Shown here: piece after piece, positions 9,345 through 16,626 of the stretch
Layout of the letters: the number at the start of each line of letters is the position of its first letter
Numbering within the stretch: the stretch's first letter is position 1
Assembly (NCBI GenBank): GCA_016932835.1
Contig: JAFGCD010000069.1
Span: forward strand, 1 to 35,980
Direction: 5' to 3'
Source of the DNA: Sedimentisphaerales bacterium
Lineage (GTDB): Bacteria; Planctomycetota; Phycisphaerae; Sedimentisphaerales; Anaerobacaceae
Length of the DNA stretch: 35,980 nt
The notes under the pieces: model-generated
The model's database searches: none
Told to the model about the DNA's origin: nothing
The model's input: only the letters and a program-made list of their open reading frames with translations
Position numbers and translations under genes: made by a program

Positions 9345-9884
9345 ATGGAAAAGAACGCGCTGAAAAGAGCCTCAGATAGAGCAGAGAAACAGCGAAAGCG
9401 TTTCTCTGCGGATGAACTCGCTGCGCTGGCAGCTTCGAAGGAATCCGGTGACCGACTGTTCGCACTCGCATTGATGCGAAAGCAGATTAAGCTGGGAGAT
9501 AATCCTTCCGACTACTTCGATTTGGCGAAATCCCTTGTCGGCGACTCTGACAACAATTGCCGCTGGCAAGCACTGATCGTGATATCCGAGTCAGTCGAGT
9601 CCGCTCCCCAGAATGTCTGGAATGTAGTCGCAGAGCATGGGGATTCACAAAATGCTGATATGCGTACCGCCATTGCGTGTGTCCTGCTCGAGCATCTGCT
9701 TGATTTCGACTTTGAAGTGTATTTTGCGAAGGTTCGCGATGAGATCCACAAAGGTAGACACAAATTCATAGACACCCTGGAGACATGTTCGTTCGATAGG
9801 AAAGCCCAACTGAACTATAGGAAAGTACAGTCCTTTGTGAAAAACGCAAAACGAGGACTATCCTCATCACAGTATACGGGTTGA
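9345..9884 (+). CDS. Hypothetical protein with HEAT-like helical repeats
   Basis: A 179-residue soluble protein with no signal peptide. Its ATG directly follows the truA stop codon (TGA then ATG with no gap), so it is probably translationally coupled. The sequence is charged and helical. Segments such as LVGDSDNNCRWQALIVISES and HGDSQNADMRTAIACVLLEH look like HEAT/armadillo-type repeat units, as found in adaptor or scaffold proteins. No catalytic motif is seen and I do not recognise the family. It ends the operon: a hairpin follows at 9907-9932. A role linked to tRNA modification is only suggested by position. Confidence 0.7.
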   Translation: MEKNALKRASDRAEKQRKRFSADELAALAASKESGDRLFALALMRKQIKLGDNPSDYFDLAKSLVGDSDNNCRWQALIVISESVESAPQNVWNVVAEHGDSQNADMRTAIACVLLEHLLDFDFEVYFAKVRDEIHKGRHKFIDTLETCSFDRKAQLNYRKVQSFVKNAKRGLSSSQYTG

Positions 9885-9906
9885 TAACTATGAAAGCCAG
9901 ATGCTC

Positions 9907-9932
9907 GGAGACGACATGTTATAGTTGTCTCC
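9907..9932 (+). terminator. Hairpin after the asd-truA operon
   Basis: GGAGACGAC (9907-9915) and GTTGTCTCC (9924-9932) can form a nine-pair stem with one G-U pair and an eight-base loop, 22 bp after the last stop codon. There is no T-run after it, so intrinsic termination is uncertain; it could act as a 3'-end stabiliser. Confidence 0.4.
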
Positions 9933-9968
9933 ACGTGCTCGCCTGAGGGGCAAGCGCGAGCCGTCGAT

Positions 9969-10042
9969 CCGCCTAAGGCGTCCCCTACGGGAGGATCTCG
10001 CATTTCCGCCTAAGGTGTCCCTTGCGGGAGTGCTTAGGATTT
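9969..10042 (+). repeat. Two tandem 37-bp repeats
   Basis: Units at 9969-10005 and 10006-10042 both begin CCGCCTAAGG, share GTCCC and CGGGAG at the same offsets, and end in ATTT; they differ mainly in the segment just after CGGGAG. A related block in the opposite orientation lies at 10191-10242: its complement carries GGTGTCCCTTACGGG and GGGCGTCCC. The arrangement suggests a palindromic, dispersed intergenic element. Confidence 0.6.
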
Positions 10043-10081
10043 CCAGCCTCTGCCGACTCAAATCCGCGTTAATCTGAGAAA

Positions 10082-10163
10082 CCTGTGCCTTAGGTATCCG
10101 TGGTTCTCATTCACCCATTAACTCATCCACTCATTTACTTATTCTCCCTGTGCCTTAGGTATC
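10082..10163 (+). repeat. 17-bp exact direct repeat pair
   Basis: CCTGTGCCTTAGGTATC occurs at 10082-10098 and again, identical, at 10147-10163, 65 bp apart, each followed by a similar G- and T-rich stretch ending in TTCTC. It belongs to the same repeat-rich, gene-free stretch as the 37-bp units. Confidence 0.6.
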
Positions 10164-10190
10164 TGCGTTCTCTCCGTAAGTCCCGGAAGT

Positions 10191-10242
10191 CCCGTAAGGG
10201 ACACCTCACGGTGGGACGCCCTATGCGGAGTCCTAAGGACGG
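10191..10242 (-). repeat. Inverted relative of the 37-bp repeats
   Basis: Read on the minus strand, this stretch contains the GTCCC- and CGGG-bearing core of the units at 9969-10042. With them it could form a large stem across the intervening 150 bp. It is imperfect, with several mismatches. Confidence 0.4.
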
Positions 10243-10273
10243 CGGTTAATTCCTACTGTCACCAGGGGTGATT

Positions 10274-10375
10274 AAAACAGCCTCATTTTTGCTCATTTTT
10301 CCTCAAAACAGCTCACTTTTTTGTCATTTCTCGTCATTTTGCGTGCGTTTTTGACCGTTTTTTGCATGGTTTTTT
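10274..10375. other. Helically phased A/T-tract array (likely curved DNA)
   Basis: Runs of A or T occur at 10274-10277, 10286-10290, 10296-10300, 10305-10308, 10317-10322, 10327-10329, 10337-10340, 10348-10352, 10358-10363 and 10370-10375. From the second to the last run, the centres span about 84 bp in eight steps, a mean of 10.5 bp, which is one helical turn. Phased A-tracts are known to bend DNA. The array lies between two converging operons, in the 700-bp gene-free stretch 9885-10585. Confidence 0.6.
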
Positions 10376-10530
10376 CTTAGCCATGCCGCCCATATTGCCC
10401 ATTCTTACATGCCGACCCTCATTTTTAGGCCAATATCAAGGGTGCCCCATTTGAAAAAACCTGATTTTCCCCGATTTCCCCCTTATTTTCCGAATCCCTA
10501 CCTTTCTGCTATCCAATTCCCCACCCCTGA

Positions 10531-10565
10531 ATCGTCCTTCGTCTCTCGTCCCTCGCCCATCGTCC
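10531..10565 (+). repeat. Five tandem heptamers
   Basis: Consecutive 7-bp units ATCGTCC, TTCGTCT, CTCGTCC, CTCGCCC and ATCGTCC, consensus NTCGTCC, lie 20 bp beyond the stop codon of the LolD-like ATPase gene. This is a short minisatellite with no evident coding role. Confidence 0.6.
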
Positions 10566-10585
10566 CCCGTCTGCGCCGGGCCTAT

Positions 10586-11245
10586 TTAAGGATTTCGGAG
10601 GGTTCCGTTTTTGAGGTTGATTGTTTGGTGTGCGAATTGGCGGGCGTCTCGGCCATGCGTTGCGAGTATTACGGTTCCGCCCCGGCGGTTGAATTCGGCG
10701 AGATGCTCGAGGACGACGGCGGCGTTTTCGGGGTCGAGATTTCCTGTCGGCTCGTCGGCGAGGATGATTTCGGGTCGATTGAATACTGCCCTTGCGATTG
10801 CGGCCCGTTGCTTTTCACCTGCGCTGAGTTCTGCAGGTTTGTGGGTTGCGCGGTCTGCCAATCCGAATCTGGTCAACAGGTCCTGGGCGGCTTGTCTTGC
10901 GGCGCTTCGGTTTGACGGCCGGGCTGCGAGGAGGATGTTCTCGACGATGTTCAGGTATGGTACTAGGTGGAACATCTGGAATACGAATCCGATTTTGTCG
11001 GCTCGGAATGCTGCCCTGCTGCGCGGGTTCAATTTGTAGATGTCGGTGTTGTCGATTTGCACTGTTCCTGCGGTTGGGGTGAGCATTGCGGCGATTGTCA
11101 TCAGGAGGGTTGTCTTTCCGCTTCCGCTTGGGCCTGAGAGGAGTACGAATCGGCCTTTTTCGATGTTGATGGTTATGCCGTGCAATGCGTCGAGGTCGCC
11201 TTGTTTTGTGCGGTATGTTTTGCTGACGTTTTGGAGCGTAACCAT
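10586..11245 (-). CDS. ABC transporter ATPase, LolD/MacB type
   Basis: Cytoplasmic ATPase partner of the FtsX-type permease encoded just upstream; 219 residues, typical of LolD/MacB/FtsE ATPases. Motifs: Walker A GPSGSGKTT, Q-loop region FVFQMFHLVPYLNIVENILL, signature LSAGEKQRAAIARA, Walker B ILADEPTGNLDP and the H-loop ILATHG. The ATG at 11245 lies two bases after the permease stop codon. Family members power lipoprotein release, macrolide or peptide export, or division signalling rather than solute uptake. No MacA-type adaptor is encoded here, so the substrate is unknown. Confidence 0.9.
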   Translation of the reverse strand: MVTLQNVSKTYRTKQGDLDALHGITINIEKGRFVLLSGPSGSGKTTLLMTIAAMLTPTAGTVQIDNTDIYKLNPRSRAAFRADKIGFVFQMFHLVPYLNIVENILLAARPSNRSAARQAAQDLLTRFGLADRATHKPAELSAGEKQRAAIARAVFNRPEIILADEPTGNLDPENAAVVLEHLAEFNRRGGTVILATHGRDARQFAHQTINLKNGTLRNP

Positions 11246-11247
11246 TC

Positions 11248-12405
11248 TTATTCTTCTCTGAGGGTGACGGCGGGGTCGTAGGTGACGGCGATCATGGCGG
11301 GTATGAAGGTTGCGACTGCGGCGAATACGGATGCGAATAGCAGTGAGACAATCAGCAAGATTGGTTCAGGCTTGATTACGTTTACGGCTGCGGGCATGTG
11401 GAAGACGGCGGGGCCGAAATACAGGGCCAGGGCGGAGCCTGCGAGGAAACCGACTGCGGCCCCGCAGAGGCCTATCAGGACGGCCTTGCCGAGAAAGAGG
11501 GCGGCGATTCGGGTTGAGCCGCAGCCGAGGGCCCGCATTATGCCGATTTCCTGCTGTCTGTCGCGGACGTTTGTTGCGGCGAGGACGGCGATCCATATTC
11601 CAGAGGCTACGATTGTCAGTGGCATTATGGCGGCGAAGAGGTTTCTAATCATTTTTCTCTGGTCGGCCCGGGCTTTTGCGATTGCGGCGGTCTGGAATAC
11701 TCTGACTTCGGGCAGGAGTTCGGCGATTTCTTTTCTTAGCAGTGCAAGGGGGTCTTTTGTTTTTGCAAAGCAGAGGCAGTCCACGGCCTTGATTTCGGTG
11801 ATTCTTCCGGGCAGGCCGAGGATTTTCTGTGCGTCTGCGAGGTCGCACTGGATTCTGATATCGTCTTGCTGGCCTGATTCGGCGAGGCATCGGCGGACGG
11901 TGAAGGATGTTCCGTTAATATCAATAGATCGGCCCGGTTCGATATTGAGAGCGTTCCAGATTCCGTATCCGAGATAGACGTCTCCGGGTTTTATCTTGAA
12001 GGTCATGGGCGGTTTTTTTCTTCCGGGGGGCCAGAGTTCTTCTCCGAGGCCGGTGAGGATTACTTCGAGGCCTTGCCAGGAGATTTTTTTCCGGAGGCTG
12101 GGGAGGAGGTGATTATATGAGACGGTTTTTTTGTCGGCTTGGTTTAGTTTGTTCAGGTATTCCTGGGGCATGGTCGTGTCGGCCAGGCCGGTCATTAGGA
12201 ATACGTTCGGGTCCGCGTCTTTTGCGATGATGTGGATGTTGTATCCCATTGAGAGCATGAGTCTGGCTGTCTCTCTCTCGGAGGCTTTTGCGGCAGTGAA
12301 GAAAGCGATGTAGAGGGCGACTGCGGCGACGACGGCGAGCGATGCAAGGATGAAGTTGGCCTTTCGGTGGCGAATTTCTTTCAGGATTAGAGCTAATGTA
12401 TTCAT
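11248..12405 (-). CDS. ABC permease, MacB/FtsX type
   Basis: Inner-membrane permease, 385 residues. It has one N-terminal membrane helix (about residues 17-37, LASLAVVAAVALYIAFF), a large periplasmic MacB_PCD-like domain (about 40-265), and three C-terminal helices. The FtsX signature loop reads DRQQEIGIMRALGCGSTRIA (about 285-304). This topology is that of mechanotransmission ABC systems such as MacB and LolCE. The downstream ATPase gene follows after two bases, and a double-anchored lipoprotein gene precedes it by 57 bp. The start at 12405 lacks a strong Shine-Dalgarno sequence, but the N-terminus fits the family. Confidence 0.88.
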   Translation of the reverse strand: MNTLALILKEIRHRKANFILASLAVVAAVALYIAFFTAAKASERETARLMLSMGYNIHIIAKDADPNVFLMTGLADTTMPQEYLNKLNQADKKTVSYNHLLPSLRKKISWQGLEVILTGLGEELWPPGRKKPPMTFKIKPGDVYLGYGIWNALNIEPGRSIDINGTSFTVRRCLAESGQQDDIRIQCDLADAQKILGLPGRITEIKAVDCLCFAKTKDPLALLRKEIAELLPEVRVFQTAAIAKARADQRKMIRNLFAAIMPLTIVASGIWIAVLAATNVRDRQQEIGIMRALGCGSTRIAALFLGKAVLIGLCGAAVGFLAGSALALYFGPAVFHMPAAVNVIKPEPILLIVSLLFASVFAAVATFIPAMIAVTYDPAVTLREE

Positions 12406-12462
12406 ATTGCCAAGGGTTTCAACAGAGGCAACCGATGGTGCGTACTTCTGAGGTTCGTTTTT

Positions 12463-13704
12463 TCATGATCTCCTTGCCCTTGCGAGGACGGCGAATCCGA
12501 GAAAAATAACGAGTGCGAAAATTCCTATTGTGAGCAGTGCGGCGGATCGCAGCGGGGCGTAAAGGTCTTCGCTCGCGAGGTCTTTTTGGGTCGGGGCTGC
12601 CGTTCTGAGATTCGGATCGGCGGGGGCGATGCCGCTATCGTGCTGCTGCGCCGGGTCAGGTTCGTGGGGAAACAGGGGCGCGTTGGGCCCCCGGACAGTC
12701 TCGGCAGGGGTATCGGTGTCGATGATGAGTTCCTGGTATCCGACAGGTGATGCGGCGTAGGCGTAGCCCGGCATTGCCCTGGATACTATGGAGGTTATCT
12801 CCATTTTGACCATTGGGCTTTCGGGGTCGAAGCCGAGACTTTTGACGGCGTGGGCGTGTATTTGGGGTGTCCATTTTGCGGGTAGCATTGTCCCGAGGAG
12901 CCACCTGTAATCGAATCCGCATTCGCAGTCGGCTCCGATGACGGAGAGCAGTTCGGCGAGCCGGTCTTCGCTGATTTGTTCGCCCCTGAAGAGCGGCCCG
13001 ACCCATCTTGCCCTTCCGTAGAGGACTATTGCGATCGGTTCGTTGACATCATCGGGCTGCAGGCCGATGCTCCAAAGGAGTATTCGTTCATCGGCGAGGG
13101 AGTTGTGGTCCATTACGGTTAGTGCCGGGGGCTGGGCGATTTCCTTGGGCATGTTCTTCATCTGGGATGCGACCAGCCGGACGGCTGCGGCGGCGGCTTT
13201 TTTTGCGGCGGCATTCGGTTCGGCGTTCGGGCCTTCTATCAGGAGTATTGCGCCGTATGTTTTTGCGACGGCGAGGAGGATTTCGGTTCGCCCGGGGGAT
13301 TCGATAAGGTTGTCAATCGCGGAACGAAGGGCTGCGTCGAAGGGTTTCGAGGTTTCGGTTATCGGGACTGGGAGGGCCTGGCCATCCGGTGAAATGAGGA
13401 CCAGTGCCGGCGGCGACTGGGAGTTCGGGTCGAGACGACTATATGCAGGGTGGTCCTTTTGGCGGTCGGTATCGAGGAGCTGGAAGGTAATGTTGGTTTG
13501 AGTCAGGGCGGTATCGGCAATGCTGCGGAAGGCGGCTGTGATATCGGGTGGGGTGTTGGCGTCGATATAGGCGCAGAGGATGTATGGGTCGCTGCCGAGG
13601 TCGATGAATCCGGTTTCGCGGACGTTGTACCTGCATGCGGAAAGGGGGGCGGCCGCCAGTGAGAGCAGCAGTGACGCGAACGTGATTAGGCAACGTTTTT
13701 TCAT
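12463..13704 (-). CDS. Lipoprotein with C-terminal membrane anchor, unknown family
   Basis: Start chosen at ATG 13704, preceded by AGGAAGAGG; a start ten codons earlier gives a poor signal sequence. The 413-residue product has a lipoprotein signal (LITFASLLLSLAAAPLSAC, lipidated Cys24), then about 350 mainly soluble residues beginning RYNVRETGFIDLG, and a final hydrophobic helix (ALLTIGIFALVIFLGFAVLA) followed by RARRS. The mature domain would thus be held at both ends on the outer face of the membrane. I do not recognise the domain; the early segment has some thioredoxin-like flavour (DPYILCAYIDANTP) but no CxxC pair. It is first in a unit with the FtsX-type permease and ATPase and may be their periplasmic partner. 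Confidence 0.75.
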   Translation of the reverse strand: MKKRCLITFASLLLSLAAAPLSACRYNVRETGFIDLGSDPYILCAYIDANTPPDITAAFRSIADTALTQTNITFQLLDTDRQKDHPAYSRLDPNSQSPPALVLISPDGQALPVPITETSKPFDAALRSAIDNLIESPGRTEILLAVAKTYGAILLIEGPNAEPNAAAKKAAAAAVRLVASQMKNMPKEIAQPPALTVMDHNSLADERILLWSIGLQPDDVNEPIAIVLYGRARWVGPLFRGEQISEDRLAELLSVIGADCECGFDYRWLLGTMLPAKWTPQIHAHAVKSLGFDPESPMVKMEITSIVSRAMPGYAYAASPVGYQELIIDTDTPAETVRGPNAPLFPHEPDPAQQHDSGIAPADPNLRTAAPTQKDLASEDLYAPLRSAALLTIGIFALVIFLGFAVLARARRS

Positions 13705-13773
13705 TTCGGAAGCCTCTTCCTGACGGGCCTTCAAATGGGAGCACGTCGATTGCGCATCGCTCCAGTCGAGGTT

Positions 13774-13802
13774 AGTATAGGAGTTTGAGTTGGGAAAGGC
13801 AA
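13774..13802 (-). promoter_or_regulatory. Promoter of the lipoprotein/FtsX/ATPase unit
   Basis: On the minus strand, TTGCCT (13797-13802), 17 bp, TATACT (13774-13779). It lies in the 106-bp gap after the ModC-like gene and separates the three-gene export unit from the upstream uptake operon. The predicted start is near 13767. Confidence 0.65.
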
Positions 13803-13810
13803 GTGCTTGC

Positions 13811-14821
13811 TTACGGGTGGAAAGTGTGGATGCTTTGTGGGGGCAGGACGGCCTTTACCTGTCGGCCCGGCTCGATCTGCAGGCGTTCGAAGGCGGCGTG
13901 CGTGAGGTGGGCGACGAGATTGAGTGGGCCTGCGAGTTCGACTTTTACGTATGCTCCGAAGTCTCGGTATCGGGCGATTTCGACAATGAATTGGTTTTCG
14001 TATTCAGTTCCGCATTCGTCTATAGGCAGCAGGAGGATATTTTCCGGCCGAATCATCATACCGGCTTTGCCGGGGTGGGGGCGGGCGAGTTTGACGTCTT
14101 GTTGTTCGGTGAAGATGTTTTCGCATCTCATGAATCGGGCGACGAATTCGTTTTGTGGTTTTCTGAGCAGTTGGCCGAGGGGTCCGACCTGCTGAAGGAT
14201 TCCTTGATTGAGTATTGCAGCGCGGTCTGCGACGGAGAAGGCCTCTTCGAGGTTGTGACTGACGTGGATGACGGTCAGCCGAAGTTTTCGCTGGATGTCG
14301 AGCAGCATTGCGCATACGGTTTGCCTGGTTCCTTCGTCGAGTGCGCAGACGGGCTCGTCGAGCAGGAGTACTTCAGGCTCGACTACCAGCGCTCTTGCCA
14401 GGGCGGTTCTCTGCTTTTCTCCGCCGCTGAGGTCAGTGACATTTCGTTCGAGGAGGCCGGAAATTGTGAGCATTTCGGCGATTTGTGTAATTTTCCGGCG
14501 GTTGCTCCGGCTGTCATGTCCGGCGTTTCGGAGTCCGAAGGCTATATTTTTTTCGACGGAGAGGTGGGGGAAGAGCGCGTAATCCTGGGGGACATATCCT
14601 ATGCCTCTTTTTCTCGGTTCGAGGGTGGTGACGTTTTTTCCGTCTATGAAGATTCGGCCTTGGCGTGGTCTTTTGAGGCCGCAGAGGCATTCGAGGAAGA
14701 CTGTTTTTCCCGAGCCTGGCGGGCCGAGCATGACGAAGTAGGTTTTTTCGGGTATTTCGAGATTCAGGTCTCGCAAGTTGAAATCGCCGATTGTGAATTC
14801 GAGTTTTTCGGTGCGAATCAT
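13811..14821 (-). CDS. modC: ModC-type ABC ATPase with C-terminal TOBE domain
   Basis: Cytoplasmic ATPase of an oxyanion-type importer, 336 residues. Motifs: Walker A GPPGSGKTV, Q-loop YVPQDYALFPHLSVEKNIAF, signature LSGGEKQRTALARAL, Walker B VLLLDEPV and H-loop VSHNLEEA. The last 100 residues (from about 235, including MMIRPENILL) look like the regulatory TOBE/MOP-like domain of ModC/CysA/PotA ATPases. The start at 14821 overlaps the permease stop as ATGA, so the genes are translationally coupled. Molybdate or tungstate is the likely substrate given two ModA-like proteins in the operon; sulfate-type or iron-type substrates are alternatives. Confidence 0.85.
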   Translation of the reverse strand: MIRTEKLEFTIGDFNLRDLNLEIPEKTYFVMLGPPGSGKTVFLECLCGLKRPRQGRIFIDGKNVTTLEPRKRGIGYVPQDYALFPHLSVEKNIAFGLRNAGHDSRSNRRKITQIAEMLTISGLLERNVTDLSGGEKQRTALARALVVEPEVLLLDEPVCALDEGTRQTVCAMLLDIQRKLRLTVIHVSHNLEEAFSVADRAAILNQGILQQVGPLGQLLRKPQNEFVARFMRCENIFTEQQDVKLARPHPGKAGMMIRPENILLLPIDECGTEYENQFIVEIARYRDFGAYVKVELAGPLNLVAHLTHAAFERLQIEPGRQVKAVLPPQSIHTFHP

Positions 14822-15675
14822 AGCTTCACCTGCGTTCTGCCGCCTACGAGGTGTATTGTTGTCAGTGCTATGACTGCGACGACAATCATGAGCATTGCGA
14901 CAGCCAGAGCGACTTCGATATTTCCGACGGACTGTTCGAGGAATACGGTTGTGCTGAGGACCTCGGTTCTCCCCCGGAACGACCCGACAAAGATAAGCAG
15001 GGGTCCGAAGAGGCCAAATGCCCTTGCCCATGTTAGTATCGCCCCAGCGATGACTCCGTTGAGCGCGAGGGGCAGGGAGACACGCCTAAAGGCCCGGAAC
15101 CTTGTGCATCCGAGTGTGAGGGCGACATTTTCGAAACGGCGGTCCACCTCATCGAAGGCGATTTTGGCCGAGCGAATCGCAAAGCTTGCTGAGACGAGGA
15201 ACTGGCAGAGGATAATTCCTTTTTTCCGGAATACGAATTCGATACCGAGGTCGTTCTGTATCCATTTTCCGAAATCGGTCTGGGAGAAGAAGACGAGCAG
15301 GGTAAGGCCTGCGACCAGCGGGGGAAAGACAATCGGCAGATCGACGATGGTGTCGGCGAGCGCGCGTCCCGGGAATCTATATCGACTCAGCGAATACCCG
15401 ATCGGGACGGCGAAGAGGACTGCTATCAATGTGGTCAGGCAACTGGTCCAGAGGCTCATCCAGAGTGCATGGCGGATGAAGCCGGAGTTGATGACGGTCA
15501 GGACGGCTTTTCTGTCGATATAAAATGCGTCTGCGATGATAAGCAGGAGCACAAAGGCGACGAACACAATGAGAAAGGCAAGGGCTGCGGCTGCGAAGAC
15601 GATATCCCGCCAGCTTCTCAAAGGTGAATTACATGCGTTCGACAATTTCGGCGTCCTTTCTATCGGGCAATTCAT
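14818..15675 (-). CDS. modB: ModB-type ABC transporter permease
   Basis: Inner-membrane permease, about 285 residues from ATG 15675; upstream in-frame ATGs at 15738 and 15774 would overlap the preceding gene and add a polar tail, and none has a clear ribosome site. It has about six helices and the EAA-type cytoplasmic loop that contacts the ATPase, here RFENVALTLGCTRFRAFRRV followed by SLPLALNGVIAGAIL. The segment PIVFPPLVAGLTLLVFF is typical of molybdate/tungstate permeases. It is coupled to the ATPase gene by an ATGA overlap. Confidence 0.85.
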   Translation of the reverse strand: MNCPIERTPKLSNACNSPLRSWRDIVFAAAALAFLIVFVAFVLLLIIADAFYIDRKAVLTVINSGFIRHALWMSLWTSCLTTLIAVLFAVPIGYSLSRYRFPGRALADTIVDLPIVFPPLVAGLTLLVFFSQTDFGKWIQNDLGIEFVFRKKGIILCQFLVSASFAIRSAKIAFDEVDRRFENVALTLGCTRFRAFRRVSLPLALNGVIAGAILTWARAFGLFGPLLIFVGSFRGRTEVLSTTVFLEQSVGNIEVALAVAMLMIVVAVIALTTIHLVGGRTQVKL

Positions 15676-15712
15676 CGGCCCGGTATTATCAGCAGGGTGT
15701 TTTCGGCGGCGT

Positions 15713-16081
15713 TTATCCGAGTATTCCCCACTTTCCATATTCGTGGAATAGGATGTACGCCATGCATACGACAATCAGGGCTGCTGCGGCGAGTCCGAGT
15801 TTTTTCGTATCGGCCGGGTCGAGTTCGAAATCTTTTCGGCAGGCGTACTTCAGGATGAAATAGACTGCGAGTGTGGCGATCGCGCCGCAAAGAAAGGCGA
15901 ATACCTGTATGGCGTACCACGCCTGGGAGGGCACGCCTTTTTCGTTCGCCCATTTCCAGACGTGTTCGAGGGGGTAGTATCGGGGCAGGCGGATATGGAA
16001 CCATCTGGTGCAGCAGTAGAAGATGGAAGTCGCGGCTGCGAAGACTATACCGAGGACGTATGTCATATCGGATTTTTTCAT
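15713..16081 (-). CDS. Small membrane protein, unknown family (three helices)
   Basis: A 122-residue protein with three predicted membrane helices (about residues 5-20, 50-75 and 92-110). The ATG at 16081 overlaps the stop of the preceding gene (ATGA) and has GGAGG six bases upstream. Between helices 1 and 2 it has a polar, aromatic-rich loop, RWFHIRLPRYYPLEHVWKW, presumably outside the membrane core. I do not recognise the family. The tight coupling with the 163-residue membrane protein suggests they work as a pair within the ModABC/TSUP operon. Confidence 0.75.
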   Translation of the reverse strand: MKKSDMTYVLGIVFAAATSIFYCCTRWFHIRLPRYYPLEHVWKWANEKGVPSQAWYAIQVFAFLCGAIATLAVYFILKYACRKDFELDPADTKKLGLAAAALIVVCMAYILFHEYGKWGILG

Positions 16082-16569
16082 GAGGCGCCTCCTTTGAGCA
16101 TTGCGAGGTAGCAACCGACGATCACCTTGTACCACAATATTATGTTGAGCAGCAGGGCCAGAGGGACATAGAAGAAGAGTTTTTCCTTTTCCTCATCCGG
16201 CTGGAAGGTTCGCCTGAGGATGCAGTAAACGACGAGGAATGCCAGCCCGAGCGCGGCCCAGTGCTCCTTGACCTCGAAGAGTCCTGTGGCCCAGGGCAAC
16301 TGCTTGTCGAAGAGTTCATATCGGGTGTTGATTCTAAAGGCGGGGTAGGCCAGCGCTCCGAATGCGTAAACGACGAGATAGGCCCAGAGGGAGACTTTAA
16401 CATAGAAATATTCGAGTTTCTTCCTTCCGAACCTGCCTCTTACATAGCCGAGGACGATCAGCAGGTTGTGGGTCATTGCACCGACGAGGACGAACGTCGC
16501 AAGCAGGTGGAGGACAACGAGGAAATTGTAATATCCTGCGAGGAACACGTCACTTTGTCCCAAGATCAC
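16078..16569 (-). CDS. Small membrane protein, unknown family (four helices, His-rich)
   Basis: A 163-residue protein starting at GTG 16569, which has AAGGAGG six bases upstream. It has about four membrane helices: NFLVVLHLLATFVLVGAM, a second around SLWAYLVVYAFGALAYPAF, a third in HWAALGLAFLVVYCILRR and a fourth in FFYVPLALLLNIILWYKVIV. Histidines sit in or next to helices (HLLATF, MTHNLL, KEHWAA), so heme or metal binding is conceivable, but no known motif is complete. The gene lies 57 bp after the TSUP gene and overlaps the next gene by four bases. Confidence 0.75.
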   Translation of the reverse strand: MILGQSDVFLAGYYNFLVVLHLLATFVLVGAMTHNLLIVLGYVRGRFGRKKLEYFYVKVSLWAYLVVYAFGALAYPAFRINTRYELFDKQLPWATGLFEVKEHWAALGLAFLVVYCILRRTFQPDEEKEKLFFYVPLALLLNIILWYKVIVGCYLAMLKGGAS

Positions 16570-16626
16570 AGCGGGCCTCCTTCATGAATATTGTTCGTTT
16601 GTTTGGCGAACGGTTTCTGCGAATTT

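Noticed and set aside
9885..10585. Attachment site, CRISPR array or insertion sequence in the repeat-rich gap
   Set aside because: Repeats are two to five copies with no regular spacers, and there is no transposase or integrase gene and no terminal inverted repeats bounding a gene.
10409..10915. A 168-codon plus-strand frame starting in the gene-free gap
   Set aside because: Most of it is antisense to the LolD-type ATPase; the part in the gap is low-complexity and runs through the heptamer repeats.
13790..15523. A 577-codon plus-strand open frame across the modC/modB region
   Set aside because: It is antisense to two genes with complete ABC motifs, and its translation is repetitive in Glu, Val and Phe without any recognisable domain; a product of the GC-rich coding strand.
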